In this document: one piece after another, positions 33,004-42,764 of the stretch
Numbering within the stretch: the first letter of the stretch is position 1
Layout of the letters: each line of letters starts with the position of its first letter
Assembly: GCA_944385125.1 (NCBI GenBank)
Contig: CALWVZ010000010.1
Location: 1-49,071 of the forward strand
Origin: an uncultured Oscillospiraceae bacterium
GTDB taxonomy: Bacteria; Bacillota; Clostridia; Oscillospirales; Oscillospiraceae
Length of the DNA stretch: 49,071 nucleotides
Reading direction: 5' to 3'
The notes under the pieces: generated by a model
The model's input: the letters and a program-made list of their open reading frames with translations, nothing else
Told to the model about the DNA's origin: nothing
Databases searched by the model: none
Made by a program: the position numbers and the translations under genes

Positions 33004-33080
33004 GGCGGCATAGCTCAGTTGGCTAGAGCATGCGGTTCATACCCGCAGTGTCCCCGGTTCGAATCCAGGTGCCGCTACCA
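33004..33080 (+). tRNA. tRNA-Met (CAT anticodon, elongator type)
   Basis: Acceptor GGCGGCA pairs with TGCCGCT, the anticodon stem is TGCGG/CCGCA with loop TTCATAC (anticodon CAT), and CCA is encoded. The anticodon stem lacks the three G.C pairs and the acceptor lacks the 1-72 mismatch of initiator tRNA, so it is an elongator Met, or an Ile2 tRNA if the C34 is modified to lysidine. Confidence 0.93.
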
Positions 33081-33113
33081 ATAGAGGCGCAGCCTATGAC
33101 TGCGCCTTTTTAT

Positions 33114-33188
33114 GGCCCGTTGGTCAAGTGGTTAAGACACCGCCCTTTCACGGCGGTAACATGGGTTCGAGTCCCGTACGGGTCACCA
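33114..33188 (+). tRNA. tRNA-Glu (TTC anticodon)
   Basis: Acceptor GGCCCGT pairs with ACGGGTC, the anticodon stem CCGCC/GGCGG holds loop CTTTCAC (anticodon TTC), and CCA is encoded. It is 33 bp after tRNA-Met; a small stem GGCGCAG/CTGCGCC between them (33086-33106) may guide processing. Confidence 0.96.
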
Positions 33189-33191
33189 CTG

Positions 33192-33226
33192 CGCCGGAGT
33201 AAGGTAAGCTTGCTTCGGCGTTTTTT
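33192..33226 (+). terminator. Terminator of the tRNA-Met/Glu operon
   Basis: A 12-bp stem with G.U pairs (CGCCGGAGTAAG, 33192-33203, with 33209-33220) is followed by six T. Confidence 0.92.
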
Positions 33227-33348
33227 ATTGTGGTGAATTATACTATCAAGCGCAACACTTTAAGAAAATAAAAAGAAGTTCATACATTATCCATTGTATA
33301 TTTTCCCTGCCATATGTATAATGCTATAAACAGAAAAAGGGAAGGGGA

Positions 33349-34053
33349 ATGAAAATGTACTTTGACTGGACATATATAGTGCTGGTGCTGCCGGCGGTGC
33401 TTTTTGCCATGTGGGCCAGCAGCAATGTGAGCCATACCTATGAGAAATATTCAAAGCAGTATAACTCCCGCCGCCTAACCGGGGCCCAGGCCGCCCGCCG
33501 GGTACTGGATGCCAACGGACTGAGAGAGGTGCCCATAGAGCGCATCGACGGCCAGCTGACGGACCACTATGACCCAAGAGACAATGTGGTGCGCCTGTCC
33601 GCCGGAGTCTACGACGGCTGCTCCACCGCCGCCGTGGGCGTCGCCTGCCACGAGGTGGGCCACGCCATACAGCACAGCGTGGGCTATGCGCCTGTAAAGC
33701 TGAGGGAGGCCATAGTCCCCGTGACCAATCTGGGGGCTAAGCTCTCCGTGCCCCTTATCATCCTGGGCCTGCTGCTGGGCTCCATGTCCCCGGTGTTCAT
33801 CTACGCTGCATATATCGGCGTGGCCCTTTACGGGCTCTGCGCCCTCTTCCAGCTGGTGACCCTGCCCACGGAGTTCAATGCCAGTAGCCGGGCCATGGCT
33901 ACCATCGAGGGCATGGAGCTGCTGCGGGGGGAGGAGCTGGAAGGCGCCGGAAAGGTGCTACGGGCGGCAGCTCTCACCTATGTGGCGGCTCTGGCCGTGA
34001 CCCTTATGCAGCTGCTGCGTTTTGTGCTTATCCTCTCCAATCGCAGGGACTGA
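33349..34053 (+). CDS. Membrane-bound zinc metallopeptidase, YugP family
   Basis: This 234-aa integral membrane protein has an N-terminal helix (WTYIVLVLPAVLFAMWAS), a zinc motif HEVGHAIQ (H101, E102, H105) within a cytoplasmic or membrane-edge domain, a following pair of helices (SVPLIILGLLLGSMSPVFIY and neighbours), LPTEFNASSRA typical of the family, and a C-terminal helix. The family is common in Bacillota; its natural substrate is unknown, though a membrane protein quality-control role is often suggested. It is monocistronic, with a terminator at 34098-34128. Confidence 0.9.
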   Translation: MKMYFDWTYIVLVLPAVLFAMWASSNVSHTYEKYSKQYNSRRLTGAQAARRVLDANGLREVPIERIDGQLTDHYDPRDNVVRLSAGVYDGCSTAAVGVACHEVGHAIQHSVGYAPVKLREAIVPVTNLGAKLSVPLIILGLLLGSMSPVFIYAAYIGVALYGLCALFQLVTLPTEFNASSRAMATIEGMELLRGEELEGAGKVLRAAALTYVAALAVTLMQLLRFVLILSNRRD

Positions 34054-34097
34054 GCCGCAGACGCAATATGGAAAACAGCGAAATTCGATTGAGCTTA

Positions 34098-34128
34098 AAG
34101 CCGCAGCCGTGAGCTGCGGCTTCTTTTT
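34098..34128 (+). terminator. Terminator of the YugP-like gene
   Basis: A 9-bp stem (AAGCCGCAG, 34098-34106, with 34114-34122) is followed by CTTTTT. Confidence 0.9.
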
Positions 34129-34236
34129 GTTCAGGCCGGAAAGAGGAGGAGAGCCGTTCAGCCTGCTCCCGAAAGGGCGGAGCCCTGTGCCAGAAGGCTC
34201 AAGACCTGGAAATAATGTTGAAAAAGGGCGGGGGAT

Positions 34237-36204
34237 ATGTTAAACTTTAAAAAACTGTTACCGGGAGAGCGGCTGTATATGCGCAAGAGAGATCAGGAAA
34301 AAGTAATGGACCGGGGCCGTGCCGGCAAGGCGGAGGGCCTGGGGAGACTATTCAGCCTGGCTATGTCCCTCATGGCTGCCTGCGCACTGTGCATGAGCTT
34401 TTCCGTGCCCTGGGGAGAAGGCTTTGACGGCGTTGCCGAGGAGATAGTGGGGAACCTGGCTTCCAGCTTCCACGGCAGCGCTTTTATCAGCACCCTGCTG
34501 GCTCTGGGAATCTATTGGCTCAGCCTCAGACTGAGAGAGGACAGGCCCCGGGAAAATTGGACGGCGGTGCTGCTGGCTGCCCTTACGGCAGTGCTGTGGC
34601 TCATGGGGGCCTGCTTCAACAGCGGAGGGGATTTCTCCACCATGTGCTCCAGCCCGGGGCAGATAGTCAAATCTCTCATAACTTACCTGGGCGCCGCCTG
34701 GTTCCTGTATGTTATGCTTCTGGGCTTCCGCTCTCTGCTGGACAGCGGCTGGGACACCAAGCTGAGTCTCCCCGCACCCCGGGGACTGAAGGCCTTCCTG
34801 AGCAGGCACAGGTTCTGGGCTGTCAGTCTGTTTCTGCTGCTGTGCTGGGCTGTGCCCGTGGCGGCGTGCTACCCTGCCGCCTTCTGTACCGATGCCTGGA
34901 TGCAGCTGGCCCAGTACTGGGGCAGCGAGCCCTTCACCGCCCATCATCCCCCGGTGCATACCATGCTCCTGGGGATATTCAGCCGCCTTGGCCTGGCTCT
35001 GGGAAGCGCAAACCTGGGCCTTTTCCTCTTTGTGCTGCTGCAGGTGCTGATGGCTGCCCTGGCGCTGGCCTATGTGTTTTGCCTGTATGAAAAGCTGGGA
35101 GCCCCCAAGTGGATAAGGCTGCTGAGCCTGCTGACGGCAGTTTTCTCACCCTTCGTCGCCGACCGGGTGGGCACTTTGCTGAAGGACGTACCCTTTTCCA
35201 TGGCCTTCCTGCTTATGATGGCCCAGTTCATATACGCTCTGCTGGATATGGAGAGCTTTTTGAAAAGTAAAAAACAGCTGCTCATCACCGCCCTGGCAAT
35301 AATGGGTGTGCTGCTTATGAGGAAAAACGGCTGCTATGTGCTCTATCCCAGCTTCATCCTGCTTTCCGCAGTGCTTATTGTAAAAAGGAAAAGCTTGGGC
35401 CGGAGCAAGACAGTGAGACTGCTGCTGCTCATGCTGCTGCCTGTGGCGGCTGCTGTGGCCGTCAACTCCGCCGTTATAAAACATTATGACATCGCCCCCG
35501 GCAGCATAGCCGAGAGCCTGTCCCTCCCCTTCCAGCAGACCGCCAGATATGTGAGGGACCACGGGGAAGAGGTGACAGAGGAGGAGCGGGAGGCCATAGA
35601 CGCCGTACTGCCCTATGATAGGTTGGCGCAGCTTTACACGCCCATAATCTCCGACCCGGTGAAAGCGGAGTTTAAGGAGGGCTGCGGCAGCGCCGAGCTG
35701 AAGGCATATCTGGAGACCTGGCTGAAGATGTTCTTCAAGCATCCCCTGACCTATGTGGAGGCCACGGCAAACCAGATCTATGCTCTGGTATATCCCTTTG
35801 CCGAAAACAGGACAGTGTATGTGGGCTTCAGCGACGGGGCCTGGTTCATACCTGACGTGGTGGCGGCTACAGGCGTCTCGCTGCCCGAATCCCTGGACAC
35901 CGAGAGAAATGTGCTCACCCAGTGGTTTTATCTGATGTACTCTTCGCCGGTGATAGGTATGATAAGCCACACGGCCTCCTATATCATAGCCGCTTTTTTC
36001 CTGAGTCTTATAGCGGCGGTGAGAAAGAAATATGCTTTCCTGCTCCTCGCCGCGCCGGTGCTGCTCAGCATAGCGGTGGCGGTGTTCGCCCCGGCGGTGA
36101 TAGGAAACCCCAGGTATGTTTTCCCCGTGATATACCCCCTTCCCCTGATGACGGCCTATTTTATCCGCCTGTGCCGGGAGGATACGGGGAGAGAGAAAGC
36201 CTGA
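34237..36204 (+). CDS. Multi-pass membrane protein, GT-C glycosyltransferase-like (first paralogue)
   Basis: This 655-aa protein has around 12 hydrophobic segments and resembles Clostridial DUF6020-type proteins, probably polyprenyl-phosphate-sugar-dependent GT-C glycosyltransferases. A first large outer loop has CYPAAFCTDAWMQLAQYWG with a conserved acidic residue, then HHPPVHTMLLG, and an AP-rich re-entrant region KDVPFSMAFL. A C-terminal outer domain begins SLPFQQTARYVRDHGEEVTE. The second paralogue (37240-39141) keeps all of these positions. It would use a lipid-linked sugar made by the GT2 enzyme encoded between them and modify a cell-surface polymer; this is inferred. Start choice is uncertain: ATG 34237 follows GGCGGGGG, but a later Met (residue 15 or 24) is possible. 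Confidence 0.75.
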   Translation: MLNFKKLLPGERLYMRKRDQEKVMDRGRAGKAEGLGRLFSLAMSLMAACALCMSFSVPWGEGFDGVAEEIVGNLASSFHGSAFISTLLALGIYWLSLRLREDRPRENWTAVLLAALTAVLWLMGACFNSGGDFSTMCSSPGQIVKSLITYLGAAWFLYVMLLGFRSLLDSGWDTKLSLPAPRGLKAFLSRHRFWAVSLFLLLCWAVPVAACYPAAFCTDAWMQLAQYWGSEPFTAHHPPVHTMLLGIFSRLGLALGSANLGLFLFVLLQVLMAALALAYVFCLYEKLGAPKWIRLLSLLTAVFSPFVADRVGTLLKDVPFSMAFLLMMAQFIYALLDMESFLKSKKQLLITALAIMGVLLMRKNGCYVLYPSFILLSAVLIVKRKSLGRSKTVRLLLLMLLPVAAAVAVNSAVIKHYDIAPGSIAESLSLPFQQTARYVRDHGEEVTEEEREAIDAVLPYDRLAQLYTPIISDPVKAEFKEGCGSAELKAYLETWLKMFFKHPLTYVEATANQIYALVYPFAENRTVYVGFSDGAWFIPDVVAATGVSLPESLDTERNVLTQWFYLMYSSPVIGMISHTASYIIAAFFLSLIAAVRKKYAFLLLAAPVLLSIAVAVFAPAVIGNPRYVFPVIYPLPLMTAYFIRLCREDTGREKA

Positions 36205-36292
36205 GGCCGGGATAAAAAAGACGATAAGGGGCCGGTCCCCGGCCCGATGAGAAATACGACTGGGGGAAACGCCCCCCAGGGAAGGACAGGAT

Positions 36293-37243
36293 ATGGACAA
36301 GATAGCGGTACTTATTCCCTGCTATAACGAGAGCAGGACGGTGGCCAAGGTGGTGGCGGATTTCAAGGCCGCCCTGCCGGAGGGCACAGTGATATATGTG
36401 TATGACAACAACTCTACCGACGGCACGGCGGAGATAGCCGCCGCCGCAGGAGCGGTGGTGCGCCACGAATACCAGCAGGGCAAGGGCAACGTGATACGCC
36501 GGATGTTCCGGGAGATAGACGCCCGGTGCTACATCATGGCCGACGGGGACGACACCTATCCCGCAGAGTTTGCCCCGGAGATGGCGGAAAAAGTGCTGGA
36601 GCGGGGCGTGGACATGGTGGTGGGCGACCGGCTCTCCGCCACGTATTTCACCGAGAACAAGCGGCCCTTCCATAACTTTGGAAACAAGCTGGTGCGCCAC
36701 AGCATCAACGCCCTGTTTAAAAGCGATATCCGGGATATTATGACCGGCTACCGGGCCTTCAGCTACCAGTTCGTAAAGAGCTTCCCCGTGCTCAGCAAGG
36801 GCTTTGAGATAGAGACGGAAATGAGCATCCACGCCATTGAGAAGAACATGCTGGTGGAGAACGTGGTAGTGAGCTACAGAGACAGGCCCGAGGGCAGCGT
36901 CTCCAAGCTGAACACCGTCTCCGACGGCGTAAAGGTCCTGGGGACTATAGGCAAGCTCTATAAGAACAACAAGCCCTTTGCTTTCTTCGGCATCATTGCC
37001 CTGGTCCTGGCCCTGATCGCCGCCGTGATGTTCTTCCCGGTGCTCAGCGAGTATCTGCATACCGGCCAGGTCCGCCGCTTCCCCACGCTCATCGTCAGCG
37101 GCTTTGCGGCCATCGCCGCCATCCTGAGCTTTTTCTCCGGGCTCATCCTGGAGACCCTCCATGAGAAGAACCGCCACGACTTTGAGATGAGACTTATAGA
37201 CATCCACAACAGGTATACAGAGAAGTTGGAGGGGCGCAAGTGA
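36293..37243 (+). CDS. GT2-family glycosyltransferase, polyprenyl-phosphate sugar synthase-like
   Basis: This 316-aa protein starts with the GT-A fold motif IAVLIPCYNESRTVAKVV, has YVYDNNSTDGTAEIA and the metal site MADGDDTYP, then GDRLSATYFTE and TGYRAFSYQFVKSFPVLSKG, as in dolichyl-/undecaprenyl-phosphate mannose or glucose synthases. Two C-terminal membrane helices (residues about 226-246 and 264-288) anchor it. It should transfer a sugar from a nucleotide donor to a polyprenyl phosphate on the inner face; the flanking GT-C-like proteins would use it outside. Its stop overlaps the next start (GTGA). Confidence 0.88.
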   Translation: MDKIAVLIPCYNESRTVAKVVADFKAALPEGTVIYVYDNNSTDGTAEIAAAAGAVVRHEYQQGKGNVIRRMFREIDARCYIMADGDDTYPAEFAPEMAEKVLERGVDMVVGDRLSATYFTENKRPFHNFGNKLVRHSINALFKSDIRDIMTGYRAFSYQFVKSFPVLSKGFEIETEMSIHAIEKNMLVENVVVSYRDRPEGSVSKLNTVSDGVKVLGTIGKLYKNNKPFAFFGIIALVLALIAAVMFFPVLSEYLHTGQVRRFPTLIVSGFAAIAAILSFFSGLILETLHEKNRHDFEMRLIDIHNRYTEKLEGRK

Positions 37244-39141
37244 AGGCGGGAATAAAAAGCTTGAGCAAGGGGGCGGCGGCAGCCTTTGCCGTCCTGGCGT
37301 CCATGTCTCTGTGCATGAGCTTCCCCCAGCCGGAGCTGAGCAATGCGGCTTTGGGCAGCAGCATCCTGAACATGATGGAAAATCTGCGCCGCAGTCTGGA
37401 CGGTACGGCCGTCCAGGCCAGTATCCTTGCAGTGGCCCTGTTCCTGCTCCACCGCTGGAACGAGAGAAAACGCCGGGGAAATTACGTTCTGCTGCCCCTG
37501 GTCTGCTTCTTTATAGCGATCATTTGGCTTATGGCCGAGGGCTTTGTACAGGACAATAGCCTCCAGAGCCTCACATCCGGCACGGGCCAGATGCTGAAAT
37601 GCTGTATCTATCTTCTGGGCAGCGCCTGGCTGCTCACGCAGCTGGCCGTTGCGCTGGATATTCTTGTGGACAGCGGCGCAGACCTGAGCTGGAAAAGTGA
37701 GGGCCGGCTCACCGCCTTTTACCGGCGGCACAGCTTCCTCTGCCCCTTTGTCATCATACTCCTCAGCTGTGTGCTGCCCCTTATCCTTGTATATCCGGGA
37801 GGCATGAACGCCGACTCCTGGAACCAGGCGGGGATGTTCTTCAAGGTGGTGCGGCCTGACTGGGGCCTCTATGAGTTCACCTCCCACCATCCGCCGGCCC
37901 ACACGGTTTACTTTGCGTCCATCATCGCCTTGGGCAAGAAGCTGGGCAGTGCAAATCTGGGGCTCTTTGCAGTGATACTTTTGCAGACCGGGATGTATTC
38001 CGCAGTCTTTGCCTATTCCCTGTATACTATGAGACGTCTGGGCGCCCCCAGATATCTCCGGCTCATAAGCCTGCTGGCCATCTTGTTCAGCCCCTATTTC
38101 GTCACCTCGTATCCTGCGGTGATCAAGGACAATGTGTACTCCTGGGCCATCCTGCTGTTCGTCACCGAGCTGGTATATATGCTGTACCTGGGGCGGGACT
38201 ATTGGAAAAGCAAGGGACATATCGCCCTGCTGGTCCTGGGGATCATGTCCTCCATGCTCTTCAGGAACAACGGCAAATATGTGATATACCCCATGGTTTT
38301 GCTGCTGCTGATAATTTTCTTCCTCCGGCGCAGGAGAGGGGAAAAGAAGAGCCTGATAAAACCGGCGCTCTGCCTGCTGCTGCCGGTGCTGGCCGCAAAC
38401 CTTATACTGGGCGGGCTGATGAGCTACTATGACATTAAAAAGGGCAGCATCCGGGAGGCCCTGTCCCTGCCCATACAGCAGACCGCCCGCTATGTGCTGG
38501 AGCGGGGAGACGAGGTGACGGAGGAGGAGAAGGCCGCCATCAGCGCCGTGCTGGACTACGACAACATGGCGGCGGACTACTACCCCATGGAGTCCGACCC
38601 GGTGAAGGATAAGTTCAATCCCGAAGCCACTACGGAGGATGTTCTGAACTATCTGAAGACCTGGCTCAAACAGGGCCTGAAGCACCCCTTCGTGTATATA
38701 AAGGCCACGGTGAACCAGAATTATCCCCTGGTGTTCCCCTTTGAGGAGGGGAATCAGCTGGCCGTGGGCACGCTGAACAAATACCATCTCCATGCCGCAG
38801 AGACGATCGGCATCACCGATGTGGAGCTGCTGCCCAGAGTGAACAATATCCGCAACGAATTCAACTTCGATCTGATGTACCTGCCCTTCAGCGGACTGGT
38901 GTGCAATGTATCGGTGTATGTGCTGGTACTGCTGTTCTTCTGCTGTTACGCCCTGCGGCGCAGGCTCTGGGACTTTTTCATCCCGGCCCTGCCCCTGCTG
39001 CTGAGCCTGGCGATAATCGTGGCGGCCCCTGGCATACGGGGCACTCCCCGCTACGCCTACCCCATACTCTATTCCCTGCCGGTGGTGATGAGCTGGTACT
39101 GCTTCATAGCAAATAAAAGAAAAAAAGACAGCGAACAGTAA
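37240..39141 (+). CDS. Multi-pass membrane protein, GT-C glycosyltransferase-like (second paralogue)
   Basis: This 633-aa protein is a clear paralogue of the product of 34237-36204, sharing YPGGMNADSWNQAGMFF (outer-loop acidic residues), SHHPPAHTVYFA, VIKDNVYSWAI, RNNGKYVIYP and SLPIQQTARYVLERGDEVTE in the same order. About 12 membrane segments are visible. The GTG start at 37240 overlaps the GT2 stop, so the pair is translationally coupled. The two copies have diverged, so they likely act on different acceptors or positions. A bidirectional terminator follows at 39159-39188. Confidence 0.75.
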   Translation: MKAGIKSLSKGAAAAFAVLASMSLCMSFPQPELSNAALGSSILNMMENLRRSLDGTAVQASILAVALFLLHRWNERKRRGNYVLLPLVCFFIAIIWLMAEGFVQDNSLQSLTSGTGQMLKCCIYLLGSAWLLTQLAVALDILVDSGADLSWKSEGRLTAFYRRHSFLCPFVIILLSCVLPLILVYPGGMNADSWNQAGMFFKVVRPDWGLYEFTSHHPPAHTVYFASIIALGKKLGSANLGLFAVILLQTGMYSAVFAYSLYTMRRLGAPRYLRLISLLAILFSPYFVTSYPAVIKDNVYSWAILLFVTELVYMLYLGRDYWKSKGHIALLVLGIMSSMLFRNNGKYVIYPMVLLLLIIFFLRRRRGEKKSLIKPALCLLLPVLAANLILGGLMSYYDIKKGSIREALSLPIQQTARYVLERGDEVTEEEKAAISAVLDYDNMAADYYPMESDPVKDKFNPEATTEDVLNYLKTWLKQGLKHPFVYIKATVNQNYPLVFPFEEGNQLAVGTLNKYHLHAAETIGITDVELLPRVNNIRNEFNFDLMYLPFSGLVCNVSVYVLVLLFFCCYALRRRLWDFFIPALPLLLSLAIIVAAPGIRGTPRYAYPILYSLPVVMSWYCFIANKRKKDSEQ

Positions 39142-39158
39142 ATGTTTTTGCCATAACG

Positions 39159-39188
39159 AAACCGCAGCGGCCTTCGCCGCTGCGGTTT
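39159..39188. terminator. Bidirectional terminator between the glycosyltransferase and glnN operons
   Basis: A perfect 12-bp stem (AAACCGCAGCGG, 39159-39170, with 39177-39188; loop CCTTCG) separates convergent operons. T-tracts are short. Confidence 0.75.
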
Positions 39189-39204
39189 GACTGTTTATAG
39201 CTAT

Positions 39205-39459
39205 TCAATCTTCCTGGCCGGTTGGGACTATAAGCTCATCCAGACTGACCCCAAGAAGCTTTGCGAAAGTATAGGCTTCATAGTCGGTAACGAGGCGCTC
39301 ACCTGACTCGATCCTGCTTATGATGTCCTGCTCCATAAGCACGCCCTCGGTCTGCATCTTGGCGGCAAGGGCGGCCTGGGACAGCCGGTGCATAAGGCGC
39401 AGCTGACGCAGCCTTTCACCGCAGATGTTCTTTTGCCCGTTATATCCGTAGATTTTCAA
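39205..39459 (-). CDS. Small XRE-family helix-turn-helix regulator
   Basis: This 84-aa protein is essentially one Cro/CI-type helix-turn-helix: RLRQLRLMHRLSQAALAAKM, then IISRIESGERLVTDYEAYTFAKLLGVSLDELI. It has no ligand or oligomerisation domain beyond this. It starts with TTG 39459, 17 bp after the glnN stop, and is therefore likely expressed with glnN. A role in nitrogen control is suggested by position only. Confidence 0.82.
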   Translation of the reverse strand: MKIYGYNGQKNICGERLRQLRLMHRLSQAALAAKMQTEGVLMEQDIISRIESGERLVTDYEAYTFAKLLGVSLDELIVPTGQED

Positions 39460-39476
39460 AGCTCATACAGCCCTTT

Positions 39477-41576
39477 TCACTTTATACTGAAGAGCAGGTC
39501 GCCGTAGCTGGGGTAGGGCCAGTACTGGGAAGAGCAGAGGGTCTCCAGCTCGTCGGCGGTCTGGCGCAGGCGGTTCATATTCTCAAAAACCTCGCTGCGA
39601 TAGAACTTTGCCCTATCCAGGCTGCAGGGGATGGCCTCGGCCTTGGACACGGAGCTGCCCAGGTCAGAGGTGCGGGAGCTGAGCTCGGCGGTGAGACGGC
39701 TTATCTTGGTGGCAAGGCCGGTCTCAAAGCTCACGTCCATGGTATCGCTGAGGCTGCGCTTGGCCAGGGCGGCCTCCGCCAGGCTGCGGGCATAGGCGCT
39801 GACGGCGGGGAGTATATCCTTCTGGGCCATATCCAGCATGGTCATGGCCTCGATGTGCAGCACCTTGCAGTAGCTGCTGAGCTTTATCTCGTATCTGGCC
39901 CGCAGCTCTATGGGGGTGTAGACCCGGTGGCGGGTGAAGAGCTGGATGTTCTTCTCGTCCAGGTAGCGGGGCACGCAGTCGGGGGTGCTCACCAGGTTTG
40001 AAAGGCCCCGGCGCTCCGCCTCCTTCAGCCAGGCCTCGTCATAGCCGTTGCCGTTGAAGATGATGCGCTTGTGGCGGCGGATCACATCCCGGATAAGGTT
40101 GTGGAGGGCGGACTCGAAGTCCTCGGCCTGCTCCAGAGCATCGGCGTACTGGCGCAGGGACTCGGCCACGGCGGTGTTCAGAACCACGTTGGGGCCGGAG
40201 ATGGAGGCGGAGGAGCCCAGCATCCTGAACTCGAACTTGTTGCCGGTGAAGGCAAAGGGGGAGGTGCGGTTGCGGTCGGTGGTGTCCTTGGGGAACTTGG
40301 GCAGCACGTGGACGCCCACCTTTATAAGCTCTTTCTCCTTGCCGCCGTAGGGCTCGTCGGTCTCTATGGCCTGGAGTATGCCCTCCAGCTCCTCCCCCAG
40401 GAAGATGCTCACCACGGCAGGAGGCGCCTCATGGCCGCCCAGCCGGTGGTCGTTGCCGGCGGAGGCCACGGACAGTCGCAGCATGTCCTGATAATCGTCC
40501 ACTGCCTGGATGACGGCGCAGAGGAAGAGAAGGAACTGGGCGTTTTCATAGGGGGTCTCGCCGGGCTCCAGAAGATTGACGCCGGTGTTGGTGACCATGG
40601 ACCAGTTGTTGTGTTTGCCGCTGCCGTTGACCCCGTCAAAGGGCTTCTCATGGAGCAGGCACACCATGTCGAAGCGGCGGGCTATCTTCTGCATCAGCTC
40701 CATGGTGAGCTGGTTGTGGTCGGCGGCGATATTGGCGGTGGTGAATACCGGGGCCAGCTCGTGCTGGGAGGGGGCGGCCTCGTTGTGCTCCGTCTTGGCC
40801 ATGACGCCCAGACGCCACAGCTCCTCGTCCAGGGCTTTCATGAAGGCGGCCACCCGGGGCTTGATGGTGCCGAAATAATGGTCGTCCAGCTCCTGGCCCT
40901 TGGGGGGCTTGGCCCCGAAGAGGGTGCGGCCGGTGTACACCAGGTCCCGGCGCTTTTCGTACACGGATTTGTCTATGAGGAAATACTCTTGCTCAGGGCC
41001 CACGGTGGTCTTCACGGAGCTGACCTCCGTATTGCCGAAGAGCTTCAGCACCCGGAGACACTGGCGGTTCAGCGCCTCCATGGAGCGCAGCAGGGGGGTC
41101 TTCTTGTCCAGAGCCTCGCCGCCGTAGGAGCAGAAGGCAGTGGGTATGCACAGCACGTGCTCCTTTATAAAAGCGTAGGAGGCGGGGTCCCACACGGTGT
41201 AGCCCCGGGCTTCAAAGGTGGCTCTCAGGCCGCCGGAGGGGAAGGAACTGGCGTCCGGCTCACCCTGGATCAGCTCCTTGCCGGAAAACTCCATGATGAC
41301 CCGGCCCCCGTCCACCGGGGAGATGAAGCTGTCGTGCTTCTCGGCGGTGATGCCGGTCATGGGCTGGAACCAGTGAGTGAAATGGGTGGCGCCCTTTTCA
41401 ATGGCCCAGTCCTTCATGGCGTTGGCCACCACGGTGGCGGCGGCGCTGTCCAGGCGCTTGCCCTCGTTCATGGAACGCTGCACCTGCTTGAACACGTCCT
41501 TGGGCAGACGGGAGCGCATGACGGAGTCGTTGAATACGTCGCAGCCGAAAAAATCAGTTACATTCATGTTTTCCAT
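39477..41576 (-). CDS. glnN: Glutamine synthetase type III
   Basis: This 699-aa protein is a GSIII, much longer than GlnA (about 450 aa). It contains the GSIII N-terminal extension ([20 protein letters not shown]), [29 protein letters not shown] with metal-binding glutamates, [29 protein letters not shown] and, toward the C-terminus, [14 protein letters not shown]. It makes glutamine from glutamate, ammonia and ATP in the cytoplasm as a dodecamer. The ATG at 41576 has GAGG 6 nt upstream; an earlier ATG (41588) overlaps the galM stop as ATGA and would add four residues. It is the middle gene of galM-glnN-xre. Confidence 0.96.
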   Translation of the reverse strand: MENMNVTDFFGCDVFNDSVMRSRLPKDVFKQVQRSMNEGKRLDSAAATVVANAMKDWAIEKGATHFTHWFQPMTGITAEKHDSFISPVDGGRVIMEFSGKELIQGEPDASSFPSGGLRATFEARGYTVWDPASYAFIKEHVLCIPTAFCSYGGEALDKKTPLLRSMEALNRQCLRVLKLFGNTEVSSVKTTVGPEQEYFLIDKSVYEKRRDLVYTGRTLFGAKPPKGQELDDHYFGTIKPRVAAFMKALDEELWRLGVMAKTEHNEAAPSQHELAPVFTTANIAADHNQLTMELMQKIARRFDMVCLLHEKPFDGVNGSGKHNNWSMVTNTGVNLLEPGETPYENAQFLLFLCAVIQAVDDYQDMLRLSVASAGNDHRLGGHEAPPAVVSIFLGEELEGILQAIETDEPYGGKEKELIKVGVHVLPKFPKDTTDRNRTSPFAFTGNKFEFRMLGSSASISGPNVVLNTAVAESLRQYADALEQAEDFESALHNLIRDVIRRHKRIIFNGNGYDEAWLKEAERRGLSNLVSTPDCVPRYLDEKNIQLFTRHRVYTPIELRARYEIKLSSYCKVLHIEAMTMLDMAQKDILPAVSAYARSLAEAALAKRSLSDTMDVSFETGLATKISRLTAELSSRTSDLGSSVSKAEAIPCSLDRAKFYRSEVFENMNRLRQTADELETLCSSQYWPYPSYGDLLFSIK

Positions 41577-41584
41577 ATTGTACC

Positions 41585-42607
41585 TCATTTGAGAGAAAGT
41601 TTATATACGGTCTCATGACAGAGCTTTTCCCCGGCATGGAGAAGGGGGGATGGGAAGCCGTAGTGGTTCATGGCGTCGGGAAAGAGCTGGGTCTCCAGAC
41701 AGAAGGCCTGACGGGGGCCCATGGTCCTGCCGCCCTTGCCGCTGAATTGCCCCAGGAAGTTGGCGGTGTATAGCTGCATGCCCGGCAGCTGGGTGAAGCA
41801 CTGGAGGCAGATGCCGCTTGACTCGCTGTAAGCCTGGGCGGCCAGGGGGCCGGAGAGGATGAAGTTGTGGTCGTAACCGCCGCCCAGCCTGAGCTGGACA
41901 TCTTCGGCCTCTATATCCTGGCCGATGGGCTTCATGGTCCGAAAATCAAAGGGCGTATCCTCCACAGGGAGAGCCCGGCCGGTGGGGATGAGCCCCGGGC
42001 CCAGCTCCAGGAAGCTCTGGGCGTTGACCATGAGCTGCTGGTCCAGAACGCTGCCGCCGCCGTTGAGGTTGAAGTAGCTGTGGTTGGTGAGGCTGACTAC
42101 CGTGTCGGTGTCGCTGAGAGCTTCATAGGCGATGTGCAGCTCGTCGCTGTCGCTGAGAGTGTAGGTGACGGAGACCCGGAGATTTCCGGGATAGCCCTCC
42201 TCCCCGTCAGGGGAGAGGCGGGAGAAGCGGACAAAGTCCTCCCCGGTATCGGCCTGCCAAACGTATTTGTCAAAGCCCTTTTTGCCGCCGTGGAGGTGGT
42301 TCTCCCCGTCGTTGGAAAAAAGCTTGTATTCCCGGCCGCCCAAGGAAAAGGCGGAGCCGCCGATGCGGTTTGCCATGCGGCCTACCGTGGCGCCTATGTA
42401 GGCATCCTGATTTTCGTAGCCCTCCACGCTGTCAAAACCCTGGACCAGGTCTGTGGGCTCTCCCCGGCAGTCCCTGAAGACCAGGGACTGGAGCGCCGCC
42501 CCGTAATCTATCATGACCGCCCGGGTGCCCTTCCTGTTTTCCAGACTGAAGGAATGCACCGGCTGGCCCTGGGCCGTCCGGCCGAAGCTGCGAATAAGCG
42601 CTGCCAT
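41585..42607 (-). CDS. galM: Aldose 1-epimerase (galactose mutarotase)
   Basis: This 340-aa protein is a canonical Gal[64 protein letters not shown] with the catalytic histidine, and a C-terminal [12 protein letters not shown] with the catalytic glutamate. It interconverts the alpha and beta anomers of glucose, galactose and related sugars. ATG 42607 follows GGGAGG; the frame is open much further upstream into the promoter region. Being co-transcribed with glnN is unusual. A promoter TTGACT-16 bp-TAAAAT (42679-42684, 42657-42662) faces it. Confidence 0.94.
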   Translation of the reverse strand: MAALIRSFGRTAQGQPVHSFSLENRKGTRAVMIDYGAALQSLVFRDCRGEPTDLVQGFDSVEGYENQDAYIGATVGRMANRIGGSAFSLGGREYKLFSNDGENHLHGGKKGFDKYVWQADTGEDFVRFSRLSPDGEEGYPGNLRVSVTYTLSDSDELHIAYEALSDTDTVVSLTNHSYFNLNGGGSVLDQQLMVNAQSFLELGPGLIPTGRALPVEDTPFDFRTMKPIGQDIEAEDVQLRLGGGYDHNFILSGPLAAQAYSESSGICLQCFTQLPGMQLYTANFLGQFSGKGGRTMGPRQAFCLETQLFPDAMNHYGFPSPLLHAGEKLCHETVYKLSLK

Positions 42608-42656
42608 ATTAGGCACCTCCCTGCCCTTACAATAAGGGCAAATTTTTTCACTCTGA

Positions 42657-42684
42657 ATTTTATCACATTTTATAGTACAGTCAA
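42657..42684 (-). promoter_or_regulatory. Promoter of galM-glnN-xre
   Basis: On the minus strand TTGACT (42679-42684) and TAAAAT (42657-42662) are 16 bp apart, about 50 bp before the galM start. It stands next to the divergent promoter of the kinase gene. Confidence 0.55.
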
Positions 42685-42695
42685 CAGCTTTAATA

Positions 42696-42724
42696 TTGAC
42701 AAACCGGGCCGGGGCTAATATCCT
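42696..42724 (+). promoter_or_regulatory. Promoter of the PfkB kinase gene
   Basis: TTGACA (42696-42701) and TATCCT (42719-42724) are 17 bp apart, about 40 bp before the start at 42765. Confidence 0.55.
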
Positions 42725-42764
42725 TTTATTTACACATATTGACATATACAGAGAGGAGAATAAT

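Noticed and set aside
40071..41618. A 515-codon plus-strand frame opposite glnN
   Set aside because: Shadow of the GC-rich glnN gene; no recognisable protein.
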